Below, in pieces: positions 37,118-45,490 of a DNA stretch of 64,000 nt. Made by a program: the position numbers and the translations under genes. This DNA comes from Bacillus sp. BHET2. Its GTDB lineage: Bacteria; Bacillota; Bacilli; Bacillales; Bacillaceae_B. Numbering within the stretch: position 1 is the stretch's first letter; each line of letters begins with the position of its first letter. The stretch spans positions 558,001 to 622,000 of the forward strand of contig NZ_VCQN01000001.1 in NCBI RefSeq assembly GCF_005938125.1, in the 5' to 3' direction. The notes beneath the pieces are model-generated. The model made no database searches. It had not been told where the DNA came from and saw only the letters and a list, made by a program, of their open reading frames with translations.

Positions 37118-37120
37118 AGG

Positions 37121-37918
37121 ATGGCGATTACAAAGGGAGTCGACCTGGAAATCGTAGAATACTTATATTCCGCAGAAAAAGAATGTCGTGAAGTGGTAAA
37201 AGTAACCGACCGTTATCCGGAATTGAGTTTTGATGATGCTTATTTAATCCAAGAAAAATTGATCGAGAGACGCGAGAAGGAAGACGCTAAAAAAATCGGG
37301 TTGAAACTGGGTTTGACGAGCAAGGCAAAACAGCAAATGATGGGGGTCCATGAAGCCATTTATGGATACTTGACCGATGACATGCTCGCATTGGAGTGGG
37401 AACCCCTCGATTTTACCGATTTTATCCACCCGAAAGCAGAGCCAGAGATTGCTTTTTTTATCGAAGAGGATTTGGAAGGGACAAATGTTACGACTGAGGA
37501 TGTACTGAGAGTGACTAAATTTGTAGCTCCGGCAATTGAAATTATCGACAGCCGCTATTTAAACTTTAAGTTCACTCTGGCTGATGTCATCGCAGATAAC
37601 TGTTCTTCCTCAAAATTCCTCATCGGCAGCAAGTGGATGTCTCCAAAGGATCTGGACTTGGGGCAGCTCGGAATGGTTATGTCGAAAAACGGAGAGGTTT
37701 TCCAAACCGGGTCGAGTGCAGCGGTACTGGGGCACCCGGCAACTTCGGTTGCATGGGCAGTCAACAAGCTTGGTGAAGTTGGTAAGGGAATTAAAAAGGG
37801 CGACGTCATACTAAGTGGAGCCGTTTCCGAAGCGATCAGCTTCGAACCTAATGATACGATTTTGGTCCAATTCGCAGAGCTTGGCAGTGTCACTTTTTCT
37901 TGCAAATCCAGCACTTAG
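37121..37918 (+). CDS. 4-oxalocrotonate decarboxylase
   Basis: A 265-residue paralogue of the hydratase at 34395 (KKIGLKLGLTSKAKQQMMGV, HPKAEPEIAFFIEEDLEG, EIIDSRYLNFKFTLADVIAD). With a hydratase already present and a tautomerase downstream, the second member is best read as 4-oxalocrotonate decarboxylase. Partner enzymes of this type form a complex with the hydratase and pass the dienol on. The assignment between the two paralogues rests on motif detail and context. ATG 37121 after GGAGGTG. Confidence 0.82.
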   Translation: MAITKGVDLEIVEYLYSAEKECREVVKVTDRYPELSFDDAYLIQEKLIERREKEDAKKIGLKLGLTSKAKQQMMGVHEAIYGYLTDDMLALEWEPLDFTDFIHPKAEPEIAFFIEEDLEGTNVTTEDVLRVTKFVAPAIEIIDSRYLNFKFTLADVIADNCSSSKFLIGSKWMSPKDLDLGQLGMVMSKNGEVFQTGSSAAVLGHPATSVAWAVNKLGEVGKGIKKGDVILSGAVSEAISFEPNDTILVQFAELGSVTFSCKSST

Positions 37919-38060
37919 TTCCTGTGACTAAGTGTCTGTCTTTATATTTTAGAATATTCAAAATATATAGTTGAATTTCTCCTTCTATGTTAAGTACTTT
38001 ACACATTTTGTAGGAGAAAGTGACTATAATCACAGGTAGAGACAGCTTTGGGGAATTTAT

Positions 38061-38074
38061 TGGAATCGTTTTCA
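38061..38074. promoter_or_regulatory. Candidate cre site (CcpA) before the TRAP genes
   Basis: TGGAATCGTTTTCA matches the Bacillus cre consensus TGWAANCGNTNWCA at all but one position. It lies 28 bases before the DctP start, inside the 183-base gap after the decarboxylase gene, consistent with carbon catabolite repression by roadblock or of an internal promoter. Confidence 0.55.
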
Positions 38075-38101
38075 AAAAAGGAGATAAAAGGGGTGCAAGA
38101 A

Positions 38102-39121
38102 ATGATGGGTTTAAGGAAACTAGGGCTGACATTATTAACTTTTTTGCTGGTGCTGACGGCTGCTGCCTGCGGCAATGACAACGATGCAAAGCCTGCATCT
38201 GGATCTGAATCTGGTGAGAAGTATACATTCAAGCTGGCACACATTACCCCGACAGATCATATGTGGCATAAGGCTGCAGAGAAATTCAAAGAAGAATTGG
38301 ATAAGCGTTCCGATGGAAGAATGCAACTTGAAATTTATCCAGCGAGCCAGCTTGGTACAGAAGCAGATATGGTACAGCAAATTTCTTCAGGTTCTGTAGA
38401 CTTCGGATTCATAACTGCTGCCTATATGAGTTCTCGTGCTCCTGCATTTACGGCATGGTTCGCTCCATATGCTTTTAAAGATTTGGAAGCTGCGAATGCT
38501 GCACGTGATTCAGAAGTCGCGAAGAAGATTCTTGCAACACTGGATGACCAGGGACTCAAAGGTTTGGATTACCTTTTTGCAGGGAACCGGGTCATGCTGT
38601 TCAAGGATAAGGAAGTCAAGAAGCCTGAAGACTTGAAGGGTCTTTCCTTCCGTGTAACACCAAGCCCGCCGCTTCAGGATTTTTACAAATCAATGGGAGC
38701 TTCACCTGAATCATTACCTTTGCCCGAAGTATACGCTGCCATCCAGACTGGTGTCATCGATGGGATGGATATGGACCTGGACGCTTCAATCACCAATAAA
38801 TACTATGAAGTTGCCAACTATGGGGCGGTGACAAATCACATGGTATGGCCGGCAGTTGCCATGATGAACAAAGAAGAATATGAAAAAATGTCTGATAGTG
38901 ATCAAAAGATTATTGATGAATCCATTAAGGCTGCTGCAGAGTATGCAGTAAAAACCCGTTCCGGACAAGAAGAGGAATTCAAAAAGACTCTTAGTGATGC
39001 AGGGATGAAAATCTATGAAATTGACCAAAAGTTATTCGATCCTTATATCAAGCAATTCGATGAAAAGTATGGACCAACTGATCCACTGATTCAGGAATTC
39101 ATCGATACATTCCGGGAATAA
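38102..39121 (+). CDS. dctP: TRAP transporter solute-binding lipoprotein DctP
   Basis: A 339-residue protein with lipobox signal LLTFLLVLTAAACGND, then the DctP family body: YTFKLAHITPTDHMWHKAAE, GRMQLEIYPASQLGTEADMV, FRVTPSPPLQDFYKSMGASP, LPLPEVYAAIQTGVIDGMD. The conserved Arg in RVTPS is the carboxylate-binding residue of TRAP receptors. With DctQ and DctM next it forms a complete sodium-coupled importer, presumably for anthranilate or a related aromatic acid (inference). ATG 38102 follows AAGGGGTG. Confidence 0.92.
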   Translation: MMGLRKLGLTLLTFLLVLTAAACGNDNDAKPASGSESGEKYTFKLAHITPTDHMWHKAAEKFKEELDKRSDGRMQLEIYPASQLGTEADMVQQISSGSVDFGFITAAYMSSRAPAFTAWFAPYAFKDLEAANAARDSEVAKKILATLDDQGLKGLDYLFAGNRVMLFKDKEVKKPEDLKGLSFRVTPSPPLQDFYKSMGASPESLPLPEVYAAIQTGVIDGMDMDLDASITNKYYEVANYGAVTNHMVWPAVAMMNKEEYEKMSDSDQKIIDESIKAAAEYAVKTRSGQEEEFKKTLSDAGMKIYEIDQKLFDPYIKQFDEKYGPTDPLIQEFIDTFRE

Positions 39122-39139
39122 CCTAATGGAGGGAAATGC

Positions 39140-39670
39140 GTGAAATACATCAGCAATATGGTAGCCAGTTTCGAAAAGAAACTGGCTATTATCCTAATGT
39201 TTGCAATGGCTGTCATTGTCGCGGCTGCAGTGGTTTTTAGATATGTGTTCAATGAACCTCTATTCTGGGCAGGGGAAGTATCGGTTTTTATTCTAATCTA
39301 CATAACGTTCATAGGAGGGAGCCTTGGTCTTAAGTATAAGACACAGGCATGCATGACGCTCATCACGGATTATCTTCCTGCGAAGGTAAATAAATGGGTG
39401 GCGATTTCAGCACATATTTTTATGCTCTTGTTCATGGCCATTCTATTATTCTATTGTTTTTCATGGATTACTTCACCTACCGTCGCAATCCAAAAATCGA
39501 GCGCAATATTGCTGCCTATGGTGATTCCATATGCGATTCTGCCGGTTGGTCTGCTATTTGCTTCGATTCATTTACTAAGCAATATGCTTGAGATTATAAA
39601 GAATCAACGTATTGAAAGTGAAATTGTCCATAATCTCCAAGCTGCCGCAAAGGAGAGTGAAGAAAAATGA
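39140..39670 (+). CDS. dctQ: TRAP transporter small permease DctQ
   Basis: A 176-residue protein with four membrane segments (about 15-35, 50-68, 85-110, 125-150) and the DctQ landmark NEPLFWAGEVSVFILIYITF. GTG start after GGAGGG. Its stop overlaps the DctM start by 4 bases. It is the small membrane subunit that joins the binding protein to the large permease. Confidence 0.9.
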   Translation: MKYISNMVASFEKKLAIILMFAMAVIVAAAVVFRYVFNEPLFWAGEVSVFILIYITFIGGSLGLKYKTQACMTLITDYLPAKVNKWVAISAHIFMLLFMAILLFYCFSWITSPTVAIQKSSAILLPMVIPYAILPVGLLFASIHLLSNMLEIIKNQRIESEIVHNLQAAAKESEEK

Positions 39671-40947
39671 TGCTGCTTGTCATATTGGCTTTTGTCGTAT
39701 TTTTATTGATGGGCATTCCTATCGCCTTGGTGCTGGGGATGACGACAGTTGTATATTTTTTAGTAACAGGTAATACAATGCTGCTAGAATCAACACCACA
39801 AAGGCTATATTCAGGCATGGAGAATTTCGGATTGCTTGCGATTCCTTTGTTCATGCTTACCGGGGAGTTGATGAATAGCGGAGGAATCACGAACAAGCTC
39901 GTTGTCTTTGCAAGGGTGCTTGTCGGACATGTTCGGGGGGGACTCGCCTATGTTACAGTCATTGCGAATATGTTCCTAGCTTCGATCCTGGGTTCTGCAA
40001 ATGCCCAGGCAGCGATGATGAGTAAGGTCATGGTCCCCGAAATGGAGAAAGAAGGGTACACCCGTGAATTCTCTTCTGCATTGACCCTTGCATCCTCAAT
40101 TGTTGCGCCAATTATTCCACCGAGCATGATTTTTATCATTTATGGAACCTTGTCGGGTACGTCCATTGGCGGGCTATTTATGGCAGGGATCATTCCAGGA
40201 ACGATTTTCGGAATAGGTTTTATTGGATTGATAGCCTATTTAGGTTATAAACACAATTTTCCTCGTAGTGAAAGAGCAAGTTTTGGGCTTATTTGGAATT
40301 CCTTTGTAAAAGTATTGCCGGCTATTTTGGTTCCCTTTGTCATCATTGCCGGGATCCTGAGCGGGGCTTTTACTGCAACCGAGTCTGCTGCTGTAGCGAG
40401 TGTTATTGCTTTTGTGGTGGGGATGTTTTTTTACAGAGAATTGAAGTGGAAAAGTTTGCCGAAGATATTGATTAACACTGTAATTGGAACAGCTACGGTG
40501 ACATTCTTGATCGCAATGGCGAACTTGTTTGGCTGGCTGATAGCGTTTGAACAGATTCCGCAATTGATTGCAAATTCAATGTTGTCCATCTCTGATAATC
40601 CGTTTGTATTTCTGCTGTTGGTCAATATCTTCTTGTTAATCATCGGCACATTGTTGGATGGCATTGCTGCGCTGATTATCCTGGTGCCGGTATTTATGCC
40701 GCTGGTGAGCGGGTTTCAAATCGACCCGATTCATTTCGGTGTGATCATATGTATTAACCTGACGATTGGTCTCTTGACACCACCGGTTGGAACAGGATTA
40801 TTCATCGTATCCTCAATAGCCGAAGTAAGGTTTGAAAGCTTAATCAAAGCGGTAACGCCAATGCTCCTATTAGGTATTGCTATGCTATTGATCGTTACTT
40901 ACTGGGAACAGACCACATTGTTCATTCCAAGATTATTAGGATTCTAA
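39667..40947 (+). CDS. dctM: TRAP transporter large permease DctM
   Basis: A 426-residue protein with about 12 membrane segments and the family marks AIPLFMLTGELMNSGGIT, SILGSANAQAAMMSKVMVPE, APIIPPSMIFIIYG and the late LTPPVGTGLFIVSSI. It is the ion-coupled transport channel of the TRAP system. It overlaps dctQ; a hairpin at 40955-40977 separates it from the tautomerase gene. Confidence 0.92.
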   Translation: MMLLVILAFVVFLLMGIPIALVLGMTTVVYFLVTGNTMLLESTPQRLYSGMENFGLLAIPLFMLTGELMNSGGITNKLVVFARVLVGHVRGGLAYVTVIANMFLASILGSANAQAAMMSKVMVPEMEKEGYTREFSSALTLASSIVAPIIPPSMIFIIYGTLSGTSIGGLFMAGIIPGTIFGIGFIGLIAYLGYKHNFPRSERASFGLIWNSFVKVLPAILVPFVIIAGILSGAFTATESAAVASVIAFVVGMFFYRELKWKSLPKILINTVIGTATVTFLIAMANLFGWLIAFEQIPQLIANSMLSISDNPFVFLLLVNIFLLIIGTLLDGIAALIILVPVFMPLVSGFQIDPIHFGVIICINLTIGLLTPPVGTGLFIVSSIAEVRFESLIKAVTPMLLLGIAMLLIVTYWEQTTLFIPRLLGF

Positions 40948-40954
40948 CAGCTGA

Positions 40955-40977
40955 AGGTGGTGCCTGTGTCACCACCT
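40955..40977 (+). terminator. Hairpin between dctM and the tautomerase gene
   Basis: AGGTGGTG and CACCACCT form a perfect 8-bp stem around CCTGTGT, with five T residues shortly after. It could attenuate transcription into the tautomerase gene; the loop contains the GGTGCCTGT core of the dispersed hairpins. Confidence 0.5.
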
Positions 40978-41005
40978 GAATTTTTACCAAAGAGGTGATG
41001 GTTCG

Positions 41006-41191
41006 ATGCCAATTATTCAAGTACAGGTGCTTGAAGGGCGGAGTGATGAGAAGATAAAGGATTTAGTGGCTGGAATCACTAAAACTGCTGTTGAAACACT
41101 TGGAGTTAAACCTGAACAGGTCCGTGTGATTGTGCAGCCAATCCCTCATAAGTATTGGGGTGTCGGGGGGATTACGAAGGAGAGCGATTGA
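41006..41191 (+). CDS. 4-oxalocrotonate tautomerase
   Basis: A 61-residue 4-OT family protein: after Met removal the chain starts with the catalytic Pro1 (PIIQVQVLEGRSDEKIKDLV), and the Arg in the second half (VRVIVQPIPHKYWGVGG) fits the active site. It isomerises 2-hydroxymuconate (4-oxalocrotonate enol) to the keto form used by the decarboxylase. It ends the operon; AGAGGTGATGG is its ribosome site. Confidence 0.9.
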   Translation: MPIIQVQVLEGRSDEKIKDLVAGITKTAVETLGVKPEQVRVIVQPIPHKYWGVGGITKESD

Positions 41192-41237
41192 GCCAGGGGT
41201 ACAGGTACGTTGGTACGATGATTTGAATGGGTCAATG

Positions 41238-41264
41238 GAAGCAGGGGGACGGTTCTATTGCTTC
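41238..41264. repeat. GAAGCA hairpin element, second reverse copy
   Basis: GAAGCAGGGGGACGGTTCTA followed by TTGCTTC and GGTTTGAGT matches 24711-24737 and its flank almost base for base. Confidence 0.7.
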
Positions 41265-41309
41265 GGTTTGAGTGGACTGGGGTTCAGTCGGCTCAAGGAT
41301 AGATGGTGA

Positions 41310-41345
41310 TAAAGGAGAGGGATTGGGCTGTTGGTGACGGAGTAT
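41310..41345 (+). repeat. Fragment of the G-rich gene of 25260
   Basis: GGGATTGGGCTGTTGGTGAC followed by GGAGTATGCG repeats the ribosome-site and start region of the G-rich gene at 25249-25285; the frame does not continue. Confidence 0.6.
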
Positions 41346-41373
41346 GCGGTGATTGGTTTCTGGTAGATGTAAA

Positions 41374-41531
41374 AAGGAAGCAAAAGAACCGTCCCCAGAA
41401 AGTAGTGCCTGACCCTCGACATAATAAAGCATTATTGTACCAAGGTAGAGTGGGGACGATTCCCACTCTACTTTTCTTGTTTCCAAGCCTTGTTCATCAG
41501 AAAAGTAGGATAAGCCGTCCCCTGTTAGTCC
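41374..41531. repeat. Cluster of three hairpin-type elements
   Basis: In order: a GGAAGCAAAAGAACCGTCCCC element, a perfect GTAGAGTGGG/CCCACTCTAC hairpin (41445-41471) followed by TTTTC, and AAGTAGGATAAGCCGTCCCC. The same kinds occur singly elsewhere in the window. The hairpin may end the aromatic operon or the convergent gene at 41542. Confidence 0.65.
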
Positions 41532-41541
41532 CGTCCCTCTT

Positions 41542-41886
41542 TCAATTCAGTCTTAATGATTTTTTGAACTCATTATAGGCCTGAAGAGAGTAATCGTCAC
41601 CGAATTCGAGGATGATTTCTTGTATTCTTTCTTGTTCCTGGTCTAAGGTTGGATGCACTTCTGTTGTATTCGCTATTTCATAGACGGTATGAAGAAAGTC
41701 TACCATTTCTCCTATTATGAAGGCGTTACGTAACTTTTTAAACTCTTGAATGACGACTGGTATGTATTGAAAAGCTTCCTCAGGAGTCATATTTGTGGTG
41801 ATTTCTTCAAAGGATTGGCTGAAGTACCATTCGTCAAGATCGAGCTTCTCCTGCCAGTTTATAAATACTTCATGTAATGGTTTCAT
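41542..41886 (-). CDS. Small helical protein of unknown function
   Basis: A 114-residue acidic, all-helical protein (MKPLHEVFINWQEKLDLDEW, TPEEAFQYIPVVIQEFKKLR, QERIQEIILEFGDD). ATG 41886 has AGGGTG six bases upstream; the longer GTG start includes that site. No membrane segment or catalytic motif. It resembles small Bacillus proteins that may act as adaptors or immunity proteins, but no family is claimed. Confidence 0.6.
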   Translation of the reverse strand: MKPLHEVFINWQEKLDLDEWYFSQSFEEITTNMTPEEAFQYIPVVIQEFKKLRNAFIIGEMVDFLHTVYEIANTTEVHPTLDQEQERIQEIILEFGDDYSLQAYNEFKKSLRLN

Positions 41887-42142
41887 GGAATTCACCCTAA
41901 TTTCTTCTTTTTTTATTGTACTTAAAATGAATGGAAATGGTGGACTTGCCTTTGACTATGAACGTCCTTTGCCTCTTTACACGGACACCGTTCGGCTGTC
42001 ATTTAGAAGCGGATATGACTTCTTTTGCGCCGAATACTGCTTAGAATATCAGTGTTGTGTATGAAATTTTCTATTTTCCATTACCGTGTGTCACCTTTAG
42101 AGTTCATATTGCACCATCCACACATTAAGTGTACATAACTTA

Positions 42143-42181
42143 CTTAAAGCCAATCTTAAATCAACCTTAAATTAACCCTAA
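42143..42181. promoter_or_regulatory. Orphan copy of the 11-bp phased CTTAA operator
   Basis: CTTAA occurs at 42143, 42155 and 42166, and CCTAA at 42177, spaced 12, 11 and 11 bases. The flanks on both sides resemble the response-regulator promoter at 58896-58980. No matching gene follows; the AbrB/Doc module begins 165 bases on. Confidence 0.6.
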
Positions 42182-42260
42182 ATTTCAATCATCTCTGTCA
42201 TTTTACTGGTGTATGGAGACGGGAATGATGGAAATACGGAATCTTTGTGTCTAATAGAAG

Positions 42261-42290
42261 AAAAAGGAAGCAGGTGAATCGTCCCCGTGG
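42261..42290. repeat. GAAGCA...CGTCCCCGTG element
   Basis: AAAAAGGAAGCAGGTGAATC then GTCCCCGTGG, a truncated member of the family abutting the toxin-antitoxin promoter. Confidence 0.6.
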
Positions 42291-42296
42291 CTTTCT

Positions 42297-42331
42297 AACG
42301 TTAGTATGTTATAATAGTTATAACGTTATAA
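42297..42331. promoter_or_regulatory. Promoter and operator of the AbrB/Doc module
   Basis: TAACGTTA at 42297-42304 and the perfect palindrome TTATAACGTTATAA at 42318-42331 share the core TAACGTTA, centres 24 bases apart. They flank a TGTTATAAT extended -10 (42308-42315). This fits autorepression by the AbrB-type antitoxin. Confidence 0.65.
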
Positions 42332-42346
42332 TGAGAGGTGAGATAA

Positions 42347-42598
42347 TTGGAACAATATGAACGGAAAGTTACAAAGATCGGAAATAGCTTTGGCATTACG
42401 CTTCCAACTGACCTGCTTAAGCAAGTCGGTTTAGCACAGGGAGATGATGTGCAGGTTGAGGTCATAGAAGGGAAAATTGTGTTGAGGAAAAAAGAACAGC
42501 TAACACTCCCCGAAGGCGTCGATGCTGAATTCATGGACATCTTGAATGATGTGATTAAGGAACATGACCAGGCATTTAAAGGGTTAGTGGATAAATAA
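42347..42598 (+). CDS. AbrB/MazE-type antitoxin
   Basis: An 83-residue protein. The first 48 residues form a SpoVT/AbrB swapped-hairpin DNA-binding domain (RKVTKIGNSFGITLPTDLLK, DDVQVEVIEGKIVLRKK). The acidic C-terminal tail (GVDAEFMDILNDVIKEHDQA) would bind the toxin. TTG start after GAGGTGA. Its stop overlaps the toxin start. Antitoxin role follows from domain and coupling with the Doc gene. Confidence 0.88.
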   Translation: MEQYERKVTKIGNSFGITLPTDLLKQVGLAQGDDVQVEVIEGKIVLRKKEQLTLPEGVDAEFMDILNDVIKEHDQAFKGLVDK

Positions 42599-42996
42599 TG
42601 AAGGACATCATTTATTTGACCACGAATCAGGTAATTGCGATTAACACGATTCAAATTCGTCTGTATTCGCCAAATGAACCAGTGGGAGTTAAAGATGCAC
42701 ACCTTTTGGATTCAGCCATTAACCGTCCGAAACAATCAGCTTTTGGTCGTGATGCTTATCCTGAAATTTATGATAAGGCAGCGGATTTATTTGAATCCAT
42801 TGCCAAAAACCATGCTTTCCATAATGCCAATAAACGAACGGCTCTTGCTTCACTCATTGTTTTCCTGAAGATCAATTATTATAAATGGACGATGGGAATC
42901 GAAGAAGAGCAAGATTTTACTGTGGATGTTGTGAATCACAAATATACGTTTGAAGAGATGACTTCTATCATTGAACAACACATTTTAAGAGTATAA
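42598..42996 (+). CDS. doc: Doc-type (death-on-curing) Fic toxin
   Basis: A 132-residue Fic/Doc-fold protein with the active-site motif HAFHNANKRTALASLIVFL (HxFx(D/N)ANKR). It also carries the Doc-like start IYLTTNQVIAINTI and the GVKDAHLLDSAINRP substrate-side stretch. Doc of phage P1 phosphorylates EF-Tu and stops translation; the same action is expected. It starts within the last bases of the antitoxin gene. Confidence 0.9.
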   Translation: MKDIIYLTTNQVIAINTIQIRLYSPNEPVGVKDAHLLDSAINRPKQSAFGRDAYPEIYDKAADLFESIAKNHAFHNANKRTALASLIVFLKINYYKWTMGIEEEQDFTVDVVNHKYTFEEMTSIIEQHILRV

Positions 42997-42998
42997 TG

Positions 42999-43032
42999 CC
43001 ATTCTCATGGACTATTGAGAATGGTATTTTTT
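42999..43032 (+). terminator. Terminator of the toxin-antitoxin operon
   Basis: CCATTCTCA and TGAGAATGG pair around eight bases, followed by a seven-T run. Confidence 0.8.
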
Positions 43033-43127
43033 TGTTGGTGAGCAAGGGGATAGGTCCCTTGGCTCATAGATAGATTGTAATAAGAGGTGGGATTAGACGA
43101 GTGAAGGCTGTTTCGGAAAGATGAAAA

Positions 43128-43157
43128 GGAAGCATGAGAACCGTCTCTATGCTTACC
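43128..43157. repeat. GGAAGCATGAGAACCGTCTC element
   Basis: A diverged copy of the GAAGCA family with TATGCTTACC as right arm, 21 bases before the stop of the convergent XRE-TPR gene. Confidence 0.55.
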
Positions 43158-43177
43158 GTTTTTTATTTCCGCACATC

Positions 43178-44440
43178 TTAGATAGATAAATATTTTTCCC
43201 AATAGGAAAGGGCTTTGGTTTTTTCGCCTTGGTGTAGGTAGATCTTACTCATTCGTTCATAAAGTTCTTTTTGAAATTCAACCTTTTCAGTTATTTCAAG
43301 AGTATGGTGTAGGAGGTTGATTGCTTCCTCAGTGTTCCCATCTGAAATGCACACATCCGCCATTAGTATATGCATTTTAACCATTTGTGGAGAATGATTG
43401 CATTCTTTGCTTTTCTTCATAAATAGAGTAAAGTACTCTTTTACTTTGACATATTGCTCATTATCGGAATAGGAAACAGACATTTCATAAAGTGTGTTTA
43501 AATAGCCAATGTCATCATTTAAGTGTATATAGAGATGATGGGCTTTTTGCAGGTATTCAATCGAGCGTTCAATTTGTTTATCATATCTATTTAGAATGCC
43601 AAGGTTTGTATACGTACCTGCCAGATTTAAAAGATCTTCAGATTCTTTGAAGAAAAATACTGCATGTTCATATGATTTCCGAGCCTCCTCATAGTTTAGT
43701 ATCCGCCTTTGACATAGCCCCAGTACCATGTATGCTCTTCCGGTTTGGTAGAAGATTGACGTCCTCTTACTGCTGTCTATCGCTTGTTTCAGGAAGCGGA
43801 TGGCAGAGTAGTATTCTCCTAATCTTGCATGTGCACTTCCTACGTTAATGAGTAATGCGATTTTTTCAGTGCCACTTAGTTTATGATAAATGGATTCGTT
43901 ATAGGACTCATCAAGGTATTCAAATGCTTTGTGTATTTCATTATGCTCAATATAAAGATTCACTAAATGATTTGTGCTTCGGAGTCTTTCTTCTTTACGT
44001 GGTCCTGTGTATAGTTCACAACTTTTTTCATATAGTAAAATGGCATCCTTCGTATTCTTATACAGCTTTTCCTGAATTTTCCCCTTACAGAAGAAGAATA
44101 GTGCTTTTTCATTGTTATGCAAGTTTTCTTGAAACTTTTCGATTTCAATCATTTGTTCATTTACATTTGAAAAGTCCCCATTAATCACAGCGTATTCTAA
44201 CGAAAAAAGAGCTTTTTTTACATCTAGCACTAATGCGGAAGTCTCATGATCTTCTAAAAATTCATTAATATCACATTTTAGCCGCTCACTAAATTTTTTT
44301 AGCAACTTAATAGAGGGCTGTACCTGCCCTTTCTCAATTTGACTAATATAACTGCGATTGACGATGCCATCGGCCAGGTCACTTTGGGTTAGCTTCTTTT
44401 TGGTACGTATTTCTTTAATCATTATTCCGACAGAATTCAT
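43178..44440 (-). CDS. XRE-TPR regulator, RRNPP-like
   Basis: About 420 residues. An XRE helix-turn-helix at the N-terminus (TQSDLADGIVNRSYISQIEK, GQVQPSIKLLKKFSERL) is followed by about 340 residues of TPR repeats (GSAHARLGEYYSAIRFLKQA, YTNLGILNRYDKQIERSIEY). This is the layout of peptide-sensing RRNPP regulators (PlcR, NprR, Rgg). ATG 44440 is favoured over GTG 44455, which lies in the ribosome-site run. It is divergent from an oligopeptide-type permease pair. No pheromone gene was found beside it. Confidence 0.82.
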   Translation of the reverse strand: MNSVGIMIKEIRTKKKLTQSDLADGIVNRSYISQIEKGQVQPSIKLLKKFSERLKCDINEFLEDHETSALVLDVKKALFSLEYAVINGDFSNVNEQMIEIEKFQENLHNNEKALFFFCKGKIQEKLYKNTKDAILLYEKSCELYTGPRKEERLRSTNHLVNLYIEHNEIHKAFEYLDESYNESIYHKLSGTEKIALLINVGSAHARLGEYYSAIRFLKQAIDSSKRTSIFYQTGRAYMVLGLCQRRILNYEEARKSYEHAVFFFKESEDLLNLAGTYTNLGILNRYDKQIERSIEYLQKAHHLYIHLNDDIGYLNTLYEMSVSYSDNEQYVKVKEYFTLFMKKSKECNHSPQMVKMHILMADVCISDGNTEEAINLLHHTLEITEKVEFQKELYERMSKIYLHQGEKTKALSYWEKYLSI

Positions 44441-44620
44441 TATAAAACGAGCCACCTTTTACAAAAAAGTATTGACAGAAAATTCTAATATGGTAAAGTT
44501 TGTATTGTTATTGAATTATAACATTAAAATTAAATTAATCAAAAAGTTAATAAAAATAACGAATTCTAGATTTTTTTAAAACCGGAAGGCGTCTAGTTAG
44601 TCTAAAAAGGGGGGAGTAAC

Positions 44621-45490
44621 ATGATTAAAAAAATAAAAAAATCATGGGGAGAAGCGCTATTGATTATAATCGGGATTATACTCGTCAGCGCTGCATCCGG
44701 AATATTCAAAGACCAAGCATTCTCCCTTATTACATACGCTGAAGAATTAGCTAGTTTATGTAAGGAATTAATGACACCTCATAAGTTAGTGTACACTAAC
44801 CCCATCGCAGACGTTGAACGTCCGTTATTTCCTATCATATTTATTGCCTTTCTGAGCAGCGCGAAAATATTCTTTCTTTCCCTGGGTATGGCCCTCACAA
44901 GTTCTATTATTCTTTTAGTCATTTATTATTCTGTCGGCAAAAGGATTAGGAAGATCATGCAAGGCGTTTCTTTTTACCTTGGTGCGTTACCTGATATCTT
45001 TGTCATAGGAATCCTTCAAGTTTTTGTTGTTTGGTATTTTAAGAAATCAGGTATTCTATTAATTGATGTGGCTTCAGTCGGTGAAAATCAGGTGATTCTG
45101 TTCCCTGCCATTACACTCAGCATCCTCCCCACTTTTTTCTTTTTGGGCTCTATGGTATCTTTCCTGAAAGAAGAAGAGGGGCTTCCTTATGTGGAACTTG
45201 CCAAAGGGAAAGGTCTCAGTAAATACCGGATTATGTTCATTCATATGATGAGAAATGTATTGGTCAGTTTAACTTATCATGGTAAGCAGATTATATGGAT
45301 GATGCTATCAAACCTATTAATCTTAGAATATTTATTTAATGTCTTTGGGGTCACATCTTTTTTATTTTCCTATAATACTCCATCCATTTTTGCTATCACG
45401 GCCATTATGCTTTTCATTCCATTATATCTTCTTTTGAAATTGCTCCAGCTTATGATTTCAAAGAAAATAGGGAAGGAGATGAGTCTTTGA
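44621..45490 (+). CDS. OppB-like ABC permease
   Basis: A 289-residue protein with about six membrane segments and the cytoplasmic EAA-type loop (YVELAKGKGLSKYRIMFIHM followed by MRN) of binding-protein-dependent importers of the peptide/nickel class. AAAGGGGGGAG precedes the ATG. A TTGACA at 44472 with TAAAGT 16 bases on is a possible promoter. It overlaps the next permease. Neither a binding protein nor an ATPase is encoded nearby, so these must come from elsewhere or the transporter is unusual. Confidence 0.8.
   Translation: MIKKIKKSWGEALLIIIGIILVSAASGIFKDQAFSLITYAEELASLCKELMTPHKLVYTNPIADVERPLFPIIFIAFLSSAKIFFLSLGMALTSSIILLVIYYSVGKRIRKIMQGVSFYLGALPDIFVIGILQVFVVWYFKKSGILLIDVASVGENQVILFPAITLSILPTFFFLGSMVSFLKEEEGLPYVELAKGKGLSKYRIMFIHMMRNVLVSLTYHGKQIIWMMLSNLLILEYLFNVFGVTSFLFSYNTPSIFAITAIMLFIPLYLLLKLLQLMISKKIGKEMSL

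Noticed and set aside
34395-37918. The hydratase and decarboxylase as a recent gene duplication
   Set aside because: They are clearly diverged and both are needed; paired paralogues are usual in meta-cleavage operons.
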